Part shown: positions 56,883 to 64,000 of the stretch, in pieces
Position numbering within the stretch: position 1 is the first letter of the stretch
How the letters are laid out: every line of letters starts with the position of its first letter
Source of the DNA: Rhizobium croatiense
Lineage (GTDB): Bacteria > Pseudomonadota > Alphaproteobacteria > Rhizobiales > Rhizobiaceae
Length of the DNA: 64,000 nucleotides
Direction: 5' to 3'
NCBI RefSeq assembly: GCF_019793465.1
Contig: NZ_JAILYJ010000005.1
Coordinates: 1-64,000, forward strand
Notes under the pieces: generated by a model
What the model saw: only the letters and a program-made list of their open reading frames with translations
The model's database searches: none
What the model was told of the DNA's origin: nothing
Position numbers and translations under genes: made by a program

Positions 56883-58250
56883 TCAGATGGTTTTTCCGTC
56901 AATACTTCTTAAAGGCAGTCCCGCATAGGGCGCCATCGCGAAAACCGCCGAAAGCCTATCGGCAAAGATGAAATCAAATCGTGTCAAAAAGCGGTCGAAG
57001 GGTGCGAAATAGGGCGCCAGACGGATCGAGCCGACAGATTCCGGAGATAGAGGGTGTCCATCGGCGGAAAAAGCCGGCGCTGAGGCGACGGCACTTTTCC
57101 ATGCCGCCTTGGGCAGGCCCCTGCCCCACTCCCCCTCATTCCTGTGCTCGCCACAGGAATCCAGCGCGCCCAAGTCCTTGGGAGTGGCCTGCGCTTCTAT
57201 CCTTACGGTCGCTCCGGAGCCGTTTGCGGCTTCAAACCTCCCGTCCCAACCCCCCCCCTCCCCAGGGCGCAGCGTCAAAGGCAATATCCCCCGGCTCTCG
57301 CGCGAGAGATAAAGCCCGTCACGCCTGCGATCGAACACCACTCGACCGACAGTCATCCGCCCCGGTTCCCCGCCGGTGACAAATGAGAGAAGGCGCTCCA
57401 TCTGCGCCCTCCCCGGCACGAATGGCTGTCCGCCGAAGACGGCCGTCAGACGGCCGAGCGCATAGTCCAGAACTGCACCATCCTGCCGCAAACCATCAAC
57501 AGATACCTGGCCAAGCAGGCCGCCATGAAGCCTGAAATGGCGGTCCAGCCACTCGGCGGCGCGCAGCGATAGAGCCAGCCGCGCTTCCCAGGCCGCGCGA
57601 ATATCCGTCTCCGTCGCTCGATCGGCGGATAGCTGCCGGCGCACCCTCACGCGCTCGTATTTCACATCCTCATTGCTGGGGTCGTCGATCCACGCAACAC
57701 CCTGATCTTTCAGAAAAGCGCGGATATCGACCCGGCTGGAAAAGAGAAGCGGCCGCAAAATCCAGAACCGCCGGTCGAAGAGCACCGCATCGGCGATACC
57801 TGATGAAAGCTGCTCGGTTCGCACGCCGCGCATCTGCAATGTTTCGCGCTGATCGTCGAGCGTATGGCCGGTGACGATGAGATTGGCGCCGAGCCTCTCT
57901 GCCGATTCCGCCAAGAGGTCGTAGCGAGCCTCGCGGGCCGCGGCCATGATGCCGGTTTTCGGCTTATCGCCCTGCCAGGCTGCGATGATGTGGGGAATGC
58001 CGAGCGATGCACAGAGCGCGGCTACCTGTTGCGCTTCGTCCGCGGAGCCGGCCCGCAGCCGGTGATCGACGGTGGCAGCACAAAGGGAAATCTTGAGATG
58101 AGGCGCGGCCTTCACGGCTTCGTCGAGGAGGAGAAGCAGGCCGGTGGAATCGCTTCCGCCCGAGATCGCGACGAGAATGCGCGCAGGACTTTGAAGCGAT
58201 GCGAGAAACTGGAGGATCGCCGCATGAGGCGACGTGGCTTCCGGAGACAT
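56883..58250 (-). CDS. tilS: tRNA(Ile)-lysidine synthetase
   Basis: This 455-residue enzyme ATP-dependently turns cytidine 34 of tRNA-Ile(CAU) into lysidine, so that it reads AUA. The PP-loop ILVAISGGSDSTGLLLLL lies near residue 24. Further family regions are VTGHTLDDQRETLQMR and SSRVDIRAFLKDQGVAWIDD. Like other rhizobial TilS it has a long C-terminal part of lower conservation (about 300-455). It lies between cpoB (11 bp upstream) and ftsH on the same strand, the standard alphaproteobacterial tol-pal neighbourhood. Confidence 0.93.
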   Translation of the reverse strand: MSPEATSPHAAILQFLASLQSPARILVAISGGSDSTGLLLLLDEAVKAAPHLKISLCAATVDHRLRAGSADEAQQVAALCASLGIPHIIAAWQGDKPKTGIMAAAREARYDLLAESAERLGANLIVTGHTLDDQRETLQMRGVRTEQLSSGIADAVLFDRRFWILRPLLFSSRVDIRAFLKDQGVAWIDDPSNEDVKYERVRVRRQLSADRATETDIRAAWEARLALSLRAAEWLDRHFRLHGGLLGQVSVDGLRQDGAVLDYALGRLTAVFGGQPFVPGRAQMERLLSFVTGGEPGRMTVGRVVFDRRRDGLYLSRESRGILPLTLRPGEGGGWDGRFEAANGSGATVRIEAQATPKDLGALDSCGEHRNEGEWGRGLPKAAWKSAVASAPAFSADGHPLSPESVGSIRLAPYFAPFDRFLTRFDFIFADRLSAVFAMAPYAGLPLRSIDGKTI

Positions 58251-58261
58251 TCCGGAAGACC

Positions 58262-59254
58262 TCAGCAGGCGAGGCGTTTCTGTTCGCTCGCAACCTTGCT
58301 TATGACGGCGCGTGACGCTTTGGGGTAGCGCTTCGAGACTTCGCGCAGCGTCGCGCAGGCGGTTTCCTTATTGTCGAGGGCAGCAAGCGACATGCCGAGT
58401 TTCAGCAGCATTTCCGGCGCCTTTTCCGAGCTGCCGTATTTCTGATGCGCGTTGAGGAAAGTCTTGGCCGCCTCGTTATATTTTCCCTGCGAATAGAGCG
58501 CTTCGCCGAGCCAGAAATTGGCGTCGGCGGCCCGCGCGCTGCTCGGGTAACGGGCGATGTACTGGTTGAATTCCTGTTCTGCAGTGCCGTAATCGCCTGA
58601 CAGGACGTGGCCGTAGGCTGCCTTGTACTGATCCGCCTCACTGCCGAGCGATGCCGTCTGCTGCGGTGTTCGGCCACTGGCATCGGGAATCGGGCCGGAG
58701 CCGATGGTGGCATTTTCGTCGACGCTTCCGCCGACCGGGTTGCCGTTCTGATCGAACTCGATCGAGCCGAGCTGCTTCGGCGGCTGACCGAGGCCGGTAT
58801 TATCAGGCACGTCGGTGGAGGGAGCCGTTTCGGCCCCCTGCGGTGCTTGGATCACCCTGGCGACATCGTCCCCGCCGGAAGCTGCCGGAGCGGCATCGGT
58901 CTCGCTCTTCTTGACAGGAGCCTTGGCGCCACCGCCGCCGGCTCCGGTTTTTTCGAGCTGCTGGAAGCGGAATTCATTGTCTTCCTGCTGCTTACGGATC
59001 GTCTCCTGCATCTGCAGCAGCTGGAAGCTCATCTCCTCGATCCGACCGTTCAGCTGTCGCAGCTGCTCTTCGAGCTGCTGGACGCGAACCTCGGCGTCGC
59101 CGCTCTGCACCTTGACAACGGGCGGCGCCGCTGCCTGGTTTTCCGCGGATCGGCCGCCGAGATGCAGCCCGAAGAACGAGGCCGAATAGGCCGCCCGCTC
59201 GCTCCCGGTCACAGCCGCGAGGCACAGCATGCCTGCCACGACAAGTTTCTTCAT
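58262..59254 (-). CDS. cpoB: Cell division coordinator CpoB (YbgF)
   Basis: This 330-residue periplasmic protein links the Tol machine with peptidoglycan synthesis. From 59254 it has a signal peptide (KKLVVAGMLCLAAVTGSERA), a coiled coil (about 45-100, VRVQQLEEQLRQLNGRIEEM), a long Gly/Pro/Asp-rich linker and a C-terminal TPR region (about 205-325, YGTAEQEFNQYIARYPSSAR and EALYSQGKYNEAAKTFLNAH). The in-frame extension to 59332 has no ribosome-binding site. It follows pal on the same strand; a terminator lies between them, so it may be transcribed partly on its own. Confidence 0.9.
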   Translation of the reverse strand: MKKLVVAGMLCLAAVTGSERAAYSASFFGLHLGGRSAENQAAAPPVVKVQSGDAEVRVQQLEEQLRQLNGRIEEMSFQLLQMQETIRKQQEDNEFRFQQLEKTGAGGGGAKAPVKKSETDAAPAASGGDDVARVIQAPQGAETAPSTDVPDNTGLGQPPKQLGSIEFDQNGNPVGGSVDENATIGSGPIPDASGRTPQQTASLGSEADQYKAAYGHVLSGDYGTAEQEFNQYIARYPSSARAADANFWLGEALYSQGKYNEAAKTFLNAHQKYGSSEKAPEMLLKLGMSLAALDNKETACATLREVSKRYPKASRAVISKVASEQKRLAC

Positions 59255-59363
59255 ATGTATCGTCCTGTCCCAGTGATTCTTCGCGCCTTGAGGCACGAAC
59301 AGGAGATTTTTCCAATTGCTGTCAAAAAGCAACGGAGTCTGGCCAAAGTGTGGTCAAAAAGAA

Positions 59364-59390
59364 AAGGCGGCCCCTCACGGGACCGCCTTC
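59364..59390 (-). terminator. Rho-independent terminator after pal
   Basis: On the minus strand AAGGCGGTCCC pairs with GGGGCCGCCTT over a short loop, followed by TTCTTTTT. Confidence 0.8.
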
Positions 59391-59413
59391 CGAAAACGAA
59401 TTATATCCGAAGA

Positions 59414-59947
59414 TTACATGCCGGCGCCGCCGAGCACGGTGACCGCGCGGCGGTTCTGCGACCAGCAGGAAATGTCGTCGCAGACAGCGACCGGACGTTC
59501 CTTGCCGTAGGAGATCGTCTTCATGCGCTGCGCCGGAACGCCGCGCGAAGCGAGGTAATCCTTGGCGGCAGCAGCACGGCGGGCGCCGAGCGCGAGGTTG
59601 TATTCGCGCGTGCCGCGTTCGTCGGCATGACCTTCGACAGTGATCTGGTAGTTCGGGTAACGGCCGAGCCACTGCGCCTGACGGTCGAGCGTCTGCGAGG
59701 CATCGGCGCGGATCGACGAGGAGTCGGTATCGAAGAAGATGCGGTCGCCGACATTGACCGTGAAGTCCTGGGCCGAACCCGGCGTTGCGGCACCACCCGC
59801 GCCGGCGCCGAGGCCGAGATCACCTGGGGTGTTCGGCGGCTTCTTGGCGCAGCTTGCAAGCGCGAGACCGGCGACAAGCGCGATCATGACGGGGTTGCGG
59901 GCGAAATTCTGCATGCGGCTCATTGCCGGGGTGTGAATTCGGCTCAT
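59414..59947 (-). CDS. pal: Peptidoglycan-associated lipoprotein Pal
   Basis: This 177-residue outer-membrane lipoprotein has a lipobox ending LALASC (Cys33 from this start) and a C-terminal OmpA-type peptidoglycan-binding domain (about 70-175) with YQITVEGHADERGTREYNLA and RAAAAKDYLASRG. It anchors the outer membrane to peptidoglycan and works with TolB. An internal ATG at 59923 would give a more usual signal peptide length, so the true start is uncertain. It lies about 150 bp downstream of tolB with CtrA-like sites in the gap, hinting at its own promoter. Confidence 0.94.
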   Translation of the reverse strand: MSRIHTPAMSRMQNFARNPVMIALVAGLALASCAKKPPNTPGDLGLGAGAGGAATPGSAQDFTVNVGDRIFFDTDSSSIRADASQTLDRQAQWLGRYPNYQITVEGHADERGTREYNLALGARRAAAAKDYLASRGVPAQRMKTISYGKERPVAVCDDISCWSQNRRAVTVLGGAGM

Positions 59948-59996
59948 GGCCGGGTCTCCTTGCGATTTCAGGGTTTCCGGACAGTAACCGCACTAG

Positions 59997-60026
59997 GTTA
60001 ACCGCCCCTCAAAGATTATGGTTAAC
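59997..60026 (-). promoter_or_regulatory. CtrA-like site and shared TTAACCATAAT motif upstream of pal
   Basis: GTTAA-N7-TCAA (59997-60012; TTGA-N7-TTAAC on the minus strand) is one mismatch from the CtrA consensus. Next to it TTATGGTTAAC (60016-60026) matches the motif found at 565-575 and upstream of tolQ. Both are 50-80 bp upstream of the pal start. Confidence 0.4.
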
Positions 60027-60097
60027 AATTTACTGATTTGTCCCGTAGCCGCCCGGTTTCCATGATTCTGGGGCGACAAGAAGGCACTGCCGCATTC

Positions 60098-61429
60098 TTA
60101 CTCCAGAAGCGGCGACCAAGCCGGGTCGGAACCGTAGGTCGGCGTCTTGACGAGTTGTTCGTTGTAGCCGGTCAGATCGATCGAATAGAGCTGCGGGCCG
60201 CCAGAGCCCGCTGCCTGGCGGAAGAACATCAGCACGCGGCCGTTCGGCGCCCAGGTCGGCCCCTCATTGTGGAAGCCGGTCGTCAGGATCCGTTCGCCCG
60301 AACCATCCGGTTTCATCACGCCGATCGAGAACTTGCCGCCGGACTGCTTGGTGAAGGCGATGAGATCGCCGCGTGGCGACCAGACCGGCGTCGAATAGGA
60401 GCCGTCGCCGAAGGAGATCCGGGTCTGGCCGGAACCATCGGCATTCATCACGTAGATCTGCGGCTTGCCGCCGCGGTCGCTTTCGAAGCTGACACGGGCA
60501 CCATCGGGCGAATAGGAGGGCGAGGTGTCGATCGCCGCCGTCGAGGTCAGCCGCGTCGTCGTGCGCGAGCGCAGGTCCATCGTATAGATGTTGGAATTGC
60601 CTTCCTGCTGCAGGCTCATGATCACCTTCTGGCCATCTGGCGAGAAGCGCGGCGAGAAAGTCATGCCGGGGAAGTTGCCGACGACCTCGCGCTGCCCGGT
60701 TTCGAGCTGCAGCAGATAGACGCGCGGCTGCTGGTTGGCGAAGGACATGTAGGTGACTTCCTGCCGGCTCGGCGAGAAACGCGGCGTCAGCACGAGATCG
60801 CTGCCATCCGTCAGCATGCGCACGTTGAAGCCGTCCTGGTCCATGATCGCCAGCTGACGCTTGCGCTGCTGCTTGGTGCCGGATTCGGAGACGAAGACGA
60901 CGCGGGTGTCGAAATAACCCTCTTCACCGGTGATCTGCTTGTAGATCGCATCGGCGATGATGTGAGCCACACGGCGCCAGTTCTCCGGCTGCGTATAGAA
61001 CTGCTGACCGGTCATCTGCTGGCCGGCAAATGTATCCCAGAGGCGGAACTCGGCGCGCAGGCGGCCGTCTGCCTCCTGTGTGACACGACCAGTTACGAGC
61101 GCCTGTGCATTGATGACCTTCCAGTCCTCGAAGCGCGGCGAAGCGTCCGGATTAGAAATCTTCTCGATGAAGGCTGTCTTGTTGATCGGCGCAAACAGAC
61201 CGGAACGCTGCAGGTCGGCGGCGATCACCTGCGAGACCTGCGCGCCCATGTTGCCCTGAAGGAAATCCGTCACAGCAATCGGCAATGGCTGGACGTTGCC
61301 CTTGTTGATGTTGATCTCGACCAGCGCATTCGCCGGTGTCGCGAACGCAGCAATGGTCATGAGACCGGCAGCGACCGCAATCGCGCGGAAGAAGGAACAC
61401 TTGTTCATGGAGTAAAAGCCTTTCAGCAT
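60098..61429 (-). CDS. tolB: Tol-Pal periplasmic protein TolB
   Basis: This 443-residue periplasmic protein has a signal peptide ([23 protein letters not shown]), an N-terminal domain ([20 protein letters not shown]) and a six-bladed WD40-like propeller with repeated FSPxGxxV units ([61 protein letters not shown]). It binds Pal and TolA. The ATG at 61429 follows the tolA stop directly and has GGGA upstream. An ATG at 61408 is the alternative and would give a shorter signal peptide. Confidence 0.96.
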   Translation of the reverse strand: MLKGFYSMNKCSFFRAIAVAAGLMTIAAFATPANALVEININKGNVQPLPIAVTDFLQGNMGAQVSQVIAADLQRSGLFAPINKTAFIEKISNPDASPRFEDWKVINAQALVTGRVTQEADGRLRAEFRLWDTFAGQQMTGQQFYTQPENWRRVAHIIADAIYKQITGEEGYFDTRVVFVSESGTKQQRKRQLAIMDQDGFNVRMLTDGSDLVLTPRFSPSRQEVTYMSFANQQPRVYLLQLETGQREVVGNFPGMTFSPRFSPDGQKVIMSLQQEGNSNIYTMDLRSRTTTRLTSTAAIDTSPSYSPDGARVSFESDRGGKPQIYVMNADGSGQTRISFGDGSYSTPVWSPRGDLIAFTKQSGGKFSIGVMKPDGSGERILTTGFHNEGPTWAPNGRVLMFFRQAAGSGGPQLYSIDLTGYNEQLVKTPTYGSDPAWSPLLE

Positions 61430-62566
61430 TTAAATTCCCAGATCGCTCGGGTCGAAATTGACGACGACTTCGCTCCAGGCATCGTATTTGTCTTTTGGAA
61501 GGGAGGAGAAAGGTGCCGATTTCATGATGGCGCGATAAGCGCCGCCGGCGAGTGCCCGGCGCGTCGACTCGTTATCACCACCGACTGCCTCGACCTCCGG
61601 CTCGCCGACAATATTGCCGTCCTGGTCGAGATTCATGTGGACCTTGATGCGAACGTCGCCCATGCCTTCCATGCCGGGGATGACCGTCCAGTTGCCGGCG
61701 ATGGCGCTCTTCAACGCATCCATCTCGCTCATCGACAGCTTGGAACCACCATTGCTCTTCTTGGCGCCCAGCGATGCTTCCTGGGTCGAGCGCTTGGCGC
61801 CGCCGGCGGAAGGATCGGTCTTGTTCAGCAAGGCTGAAATCTCGTCCGCATTGAAATCGCTTTTCATCGATGAAGCCGATTTCGCCGTTTCCTGCTTCTG
61901 GTCCGCCTTCTTCTTCTCGGTCGGCTTGTCAGCGGTCTTCGGCTGATCCTGGGCTTTTTCCGGCGGTTTTTCGGCTGGCTTCTGCGGTTCCGGCGGCTTC
62001 ACCTGCGGCTTGGCGACGGGGGTCGGCACGTTGTCCGGCAGCGCCTCGGCTTCCGGCTTCGGCGGCTCCTCGGGCTTGGCCTGTTCTTCCGGCGGCTTTT
62101 CCTCCGGCTTGGGCGGCGTCACTTCGACGGGCTTCGGCGGCGGAATGGAGGCGACTTCTTTCGGCTGATCGACTTCTGTTTCCTCCTTGACGATATCCTT
62201 GACATCGTTCGGGACAGGATCGGTCTTCGGCAGCGGCTTATCGCTCGAATTCGCTGCCGCAGCTTCCGTATTGCTGGGCTTGGCGTTCGGAACCGGCGGC
62301 GTCTTCAGGTCGATATTGTTGTCGCCGGCATTTTCGGCCGGCTCCGCGATCGGCGGCCGTGTGGTGGGCACCGGCGCGGAAGTCTCCTTCTTCGGAGCCT
62401 TCTTGTCACCCTGCTGCATCTGGGTGATGGATTCCACCGGTACGAGATCGACCGGCATCGCCTCGAAATCCTCCACCTTGAAGGATTCCGGCGCGCCGAG
62501 CGATACCATCGCCCAGGTCAACACCAGGCAGTGCAGAACAGCAGATGTGACGACGCTGGTCTTCAT
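61430..62566 (-). CDS. tolA: Tol-Pal energy-transducing protein TolA
   Basis: This 378-residue protein has one N-terminal inner-membrane helix (VVTSAVLHCLVLTWAMVSLG). A long Pro/Lys/Glu-rich periplasmic stalk follows (about 55-250, with many PPKPEEKPPE-like units), then a compact C-terminal domain (about 280-378, ALKSAIAGNWTVIPGM and VRIKVHMNLDQDGNIVGEPE) of the TonB/TolA type that contacts TolB and Pal. The proline-rich rather than alanine-rich stalk is usual in rhizobia. It lies eight bases after tolR, and tolB starts right at its stop codon. Confidence 0.93.
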   Translation of the reverse strand: MKTSVVTSAVLHCLVLTWAMVSLGAPESFKVEDFEAMPVDLVPVESITQMQQGDKKAPKKETSAPVPTTRPPIAEPAENAGDNNIDLKTPPVPNAKPSNTEAAAANSSDKPLPKTDPVPNDVKDIVKEETEVDQPKEVASIPPPKPVEVTPPKPEEKPPEEQAKPEEPPKPEAEALPDNVPTPVAKPQVKPPEPQKPAEKPPEKAQDQPKTADKPTEKKKADQKQETAKSASSMKSDFNADEISALLNKTDPSAGGAKRSTQEASLGAKKSNGGSKLSMSEMDALKSAIAGNWTVIPGMEGMGDVRIKVHMNLDQDGNIVGEPEVEAVGGDNESTRRALAGGAYRAIMKSAPFSSLPKDKYDAWSEVVVNFDPSDLGI

Positions 62567-62574
62567 CTTGAACG

Positions 62575-63030
62575 CTATTGGTCCTTCTTCTGCTGCGTCA
62601 CCAGGCCGATATTCTTGAAGCCGGCGCCCTGGATACGGGCCATGACGTCGGCGATGACGCCGTAAGGCGCTGTCGCGTCGCCCCGCACGAAGATACGTTC
62701 GTTATACCCGGTGGTGGCGATCGCCTCGAGCTTTGCGGCGATCTCCGCCGCCGGGATCGGCGTTTCCTGCAGGAACACCTCGCCGTTATTCTTGACGGAG
62801 ATGGTGATCGGCTGCGTCTCGGAATTCAGCGCCTTGGCCTGCGTTTCCGGCAGGTCGATCGGTACGCCGACGGTCATCATCGGTGCTGCGACCATGAAGA
62901 TGATCAGAAGCACCAGCATGACGTCGACGAGCGGCGTCACGTTGATTTCGGAGATGACGGCCTTGTTCCGACCGCCGCGACGGCGGCGTCCGCCGCCCCC
63001 GCCGCCATTGCCTCCAACAGCCATACCCAT
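62575..63030 (-). CDS. tolR: Tol-Pal inner-membrane protein TolR
   Basis: This 151-residue ExbD/TolR-family protein has a Gly/Arg-rich N-terminal tail (GGGGGGRRRRGGRN), then ISEINVTPLVDVMLVLLIIF, whose transmembrane aspartate takes part in proton flow, and a periplasmic domain with IDLPETQAKALNSETQPITI. It works with TolQ as the proton-driven motor. It sits 18 bp after tolQ and eight before tolA. Confidence 0.95.
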   Translation of the reverse strand: MGMAVGGNGGGGGGRRRRGGRNKAVISEINVTPLVDVMLVLLIIFMVAAPMMTVGVPIDLPETQAKALNSETQPITISVKNNGEVFLQETPIPAAEIAAKLEAIATTGYNERIFVRGDATAPYGVIADVMARIQGAGFKNIGLVTQQKKDQ

Positions 63031-63048
63031 GTCAGTATTCTCCGTTGG

Positions 63049-63768
63049 TTACTGAGCGGCAGCGCGCGGCTGCAGCTTCTCGTCGATCTGGCGCGAAAGT
63101 ATGGCGGAGAATTCATCCGCGAAACCTTCCATGCGCGCCGAGAGCTTGGCGGCATCGGCGGAGAACTTGTTGTAGGCGATAACCGCCGGGATAGCGGCGA
63201 CGAGGCCGATCGCGGTAGCGAGCAACGCTTCGGCGATACCGGGAGCAACGACCGCGAGATTGGTCGACTTCGAGCCGGCGATCGCCTGGAACGAGGTCAT
63301 GATACCGACGACCGTGCCGAACAGGCCGATGAACGGACCGGCCGAACCGATCGTCGCAAGCGATCCGAGACGGGCGCCGAGATATTCGGTTTCACGGGCG
63401 AGCGTCACGTCCATCGCACGGTCGATACGCATCTGCAGGCCGATCGGCGAGCGGGCGCCGCGTTCGAAGGATTTCTTCCACTCGCGCATGGCCGCGACGA
63501 AGATCGACGCCAGGCCGGTATTGTTGCGCTCCGACAGGGAGCGATAGAGTTCTTCGAGCGACTGGCCCGACCAGAAGACCTGTTCGAACTTGTCGAACTG
63601 GCGCCGTGCGCGGCCATAGGCCAGGTATTTGTCGATGACGATCGCCCAGGTCCACACAGAGGCTGCGATGAGCCCGAGCATGACGAGCTTGACGACGATG
63701 CCGGCCTGCATGAAAAGCGACCAGAGGCTGACGTCCGTCGTGGCTGCTGCCAATCCTACTTGTTCCAT
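63049..63768 (-). CDS. tolQ: Tol-Pal inner-membrane protein TolQ
   Basis: This 239-residue ExbB/TolQ-family protein has three transmembrane helices: LWSLFMQAGIVVKLVMLGLI near the N terminus, then SLATIGSAGPFIGLFGTVVG and IAEALLATAIGLVAAIPAVI. The last two carry the conserved proton-channel residues. From the ATG at 63768 it is of normal length; the in-frame extension to 63819 is not supported. It is the first gene of the tolQRAB-pal operon in this window. Confidence 0.95.
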   Translation of the reverse strand: MEQVGLAAATTDVSLWSLFMQAGIVVKLVMLGLIAASVWTWAIVIDKYLAYGRARRQFDKFEQVFWSGQSLEELYRSLSERNNTGLASIFVAAMREWKKSFERGARSPIGLQMRIDRAMDVTLARETEYLGARLGSLATIGSAGPFIGLFGTVVGIMTSFQAIAGSKSTNLAVVAPGIAEALLATAIGLVAAIPAVIAYNKFSADAAKLSARMEGFADEFSAILSRQIDEKLQPRAAAQ

Positions 63769-64000
63769 TGATCCAAAATCCCCGAATCCAAACGCCCGGT
63801 GCTGGACCGGGCGAAACAAAGTGATCTCGCAAGAAGTGTCCGGCGGCCGCCGCCCAAAGCCCTGGTCAAGCTTCCAAGCTCATCTTCCGCCTTCTTGCCG
63901 TCAAATTTGGTCAAAGGAAGGCGTGCACCGCACAAACTCCGACTTTCCCAGTAAGACACTATTATGGTTAATAGATCGTTAGTGCCGGACTGTGACAGCA
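63769..64000 (-). promoter_or_regulatory. tolQ upstream region with CtrA-like site
   Basis: This 232-bp gap to the window edge has no supported gene. CTAA-N7-TTAAC (minus strand, 63967-63982) is one mismatch from the CtrA consensus, and TTATGGTTAA (63962-63971) repeats the motif found before pal and at 565-575. An exact CTATTA/TAATAG inverted repeat (63959-63974) overlaps them. The tol operon promoter probably lies here. Confidence 0.4.

Overview
The window looks like a chromosomal segment of a Rhizobium-group alphaproteobacterium (R. etli/leguminosarum/phaseoli type). The evidence is the gene content and order (tolQRAB-pal-cpoB-tilS-ftsH-glmM, serC-serA behind a serC-type leader, an alphaproteobacterial SerC), high-GC codon use, RIME-like 'CTTCTCCCC' palindromes between genes, EcfG-type stress promoters and CtrA-type boxes. 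The species call is inference. I see no prophage, insertion sequence, integrase or CRISPR array.

Layout. 1-695: promoter and leader of an rRNA operon that reads leftward out of the window, then a stress promoter for a DUF883-like protein. 696-4925: small proteins, a pseudouridine synthase coupled to a phosphoribosyltransferase, and an SLC13-type transporter. 5017-12781: a long-form purC, then a TetR regulator with a tripartite RND efflux pump. 12915-20408: one compact operon, autoregulated by a LacI-type repressor, with a PotABCD-type ABC importer, a nucleoside hydrolase and an adenine deaminase. I read it as a purine nucleoside uptake and salvage system, and it is the most interesting unit here. 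20570-28418 (minus strand): a DctB/DctD-like two-component pair, a TctCBA tripartite transporter and an M20 amidohydrolase. 28530-31873: a small YedY/sulfite-oxidase-fold protein, a hypothetical exported protein, and cobalt transporter genes cbtBA behind a cobalamin riboswitch, with a divergent CobC-like phosphatase that lacks the usual catalytic-motif arginine.

31973-37802: a 38-aa membrane peptide, a GGDEF-EAL protein, and ackA-xfp (phosphoketolase plus acetate kinase). 37852-44773: an AraC regulator divergent from pobA, followed by a five-gene Liv-type ABC importer, probably for an aromatic or related acid. 45108-48526: a VCBS-type protein, small peptides, tRNA-Met, mnmA, and a small EcfG-promoted gene. 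48608-54613 (minus): serA, serC, an outer-membrane beta-barrel protein and glmM. 54855-63768 (minus): ftsH, tilS, cpoB, pal, tolB, tolA, tolR, tolQ, the cell-envelope division cluster, with CtrA-like sites upstream of pal and tolQ.

Themes: nutrient scavenging (purines, carboxylates, aromatics, cobalt) with dedicated local regulators, and cell-envelope and cell-cycle housekeeping. Coordinates of starts were adjusted where a ribosome-binding site, a signal peptide or family length favoured an internal start.
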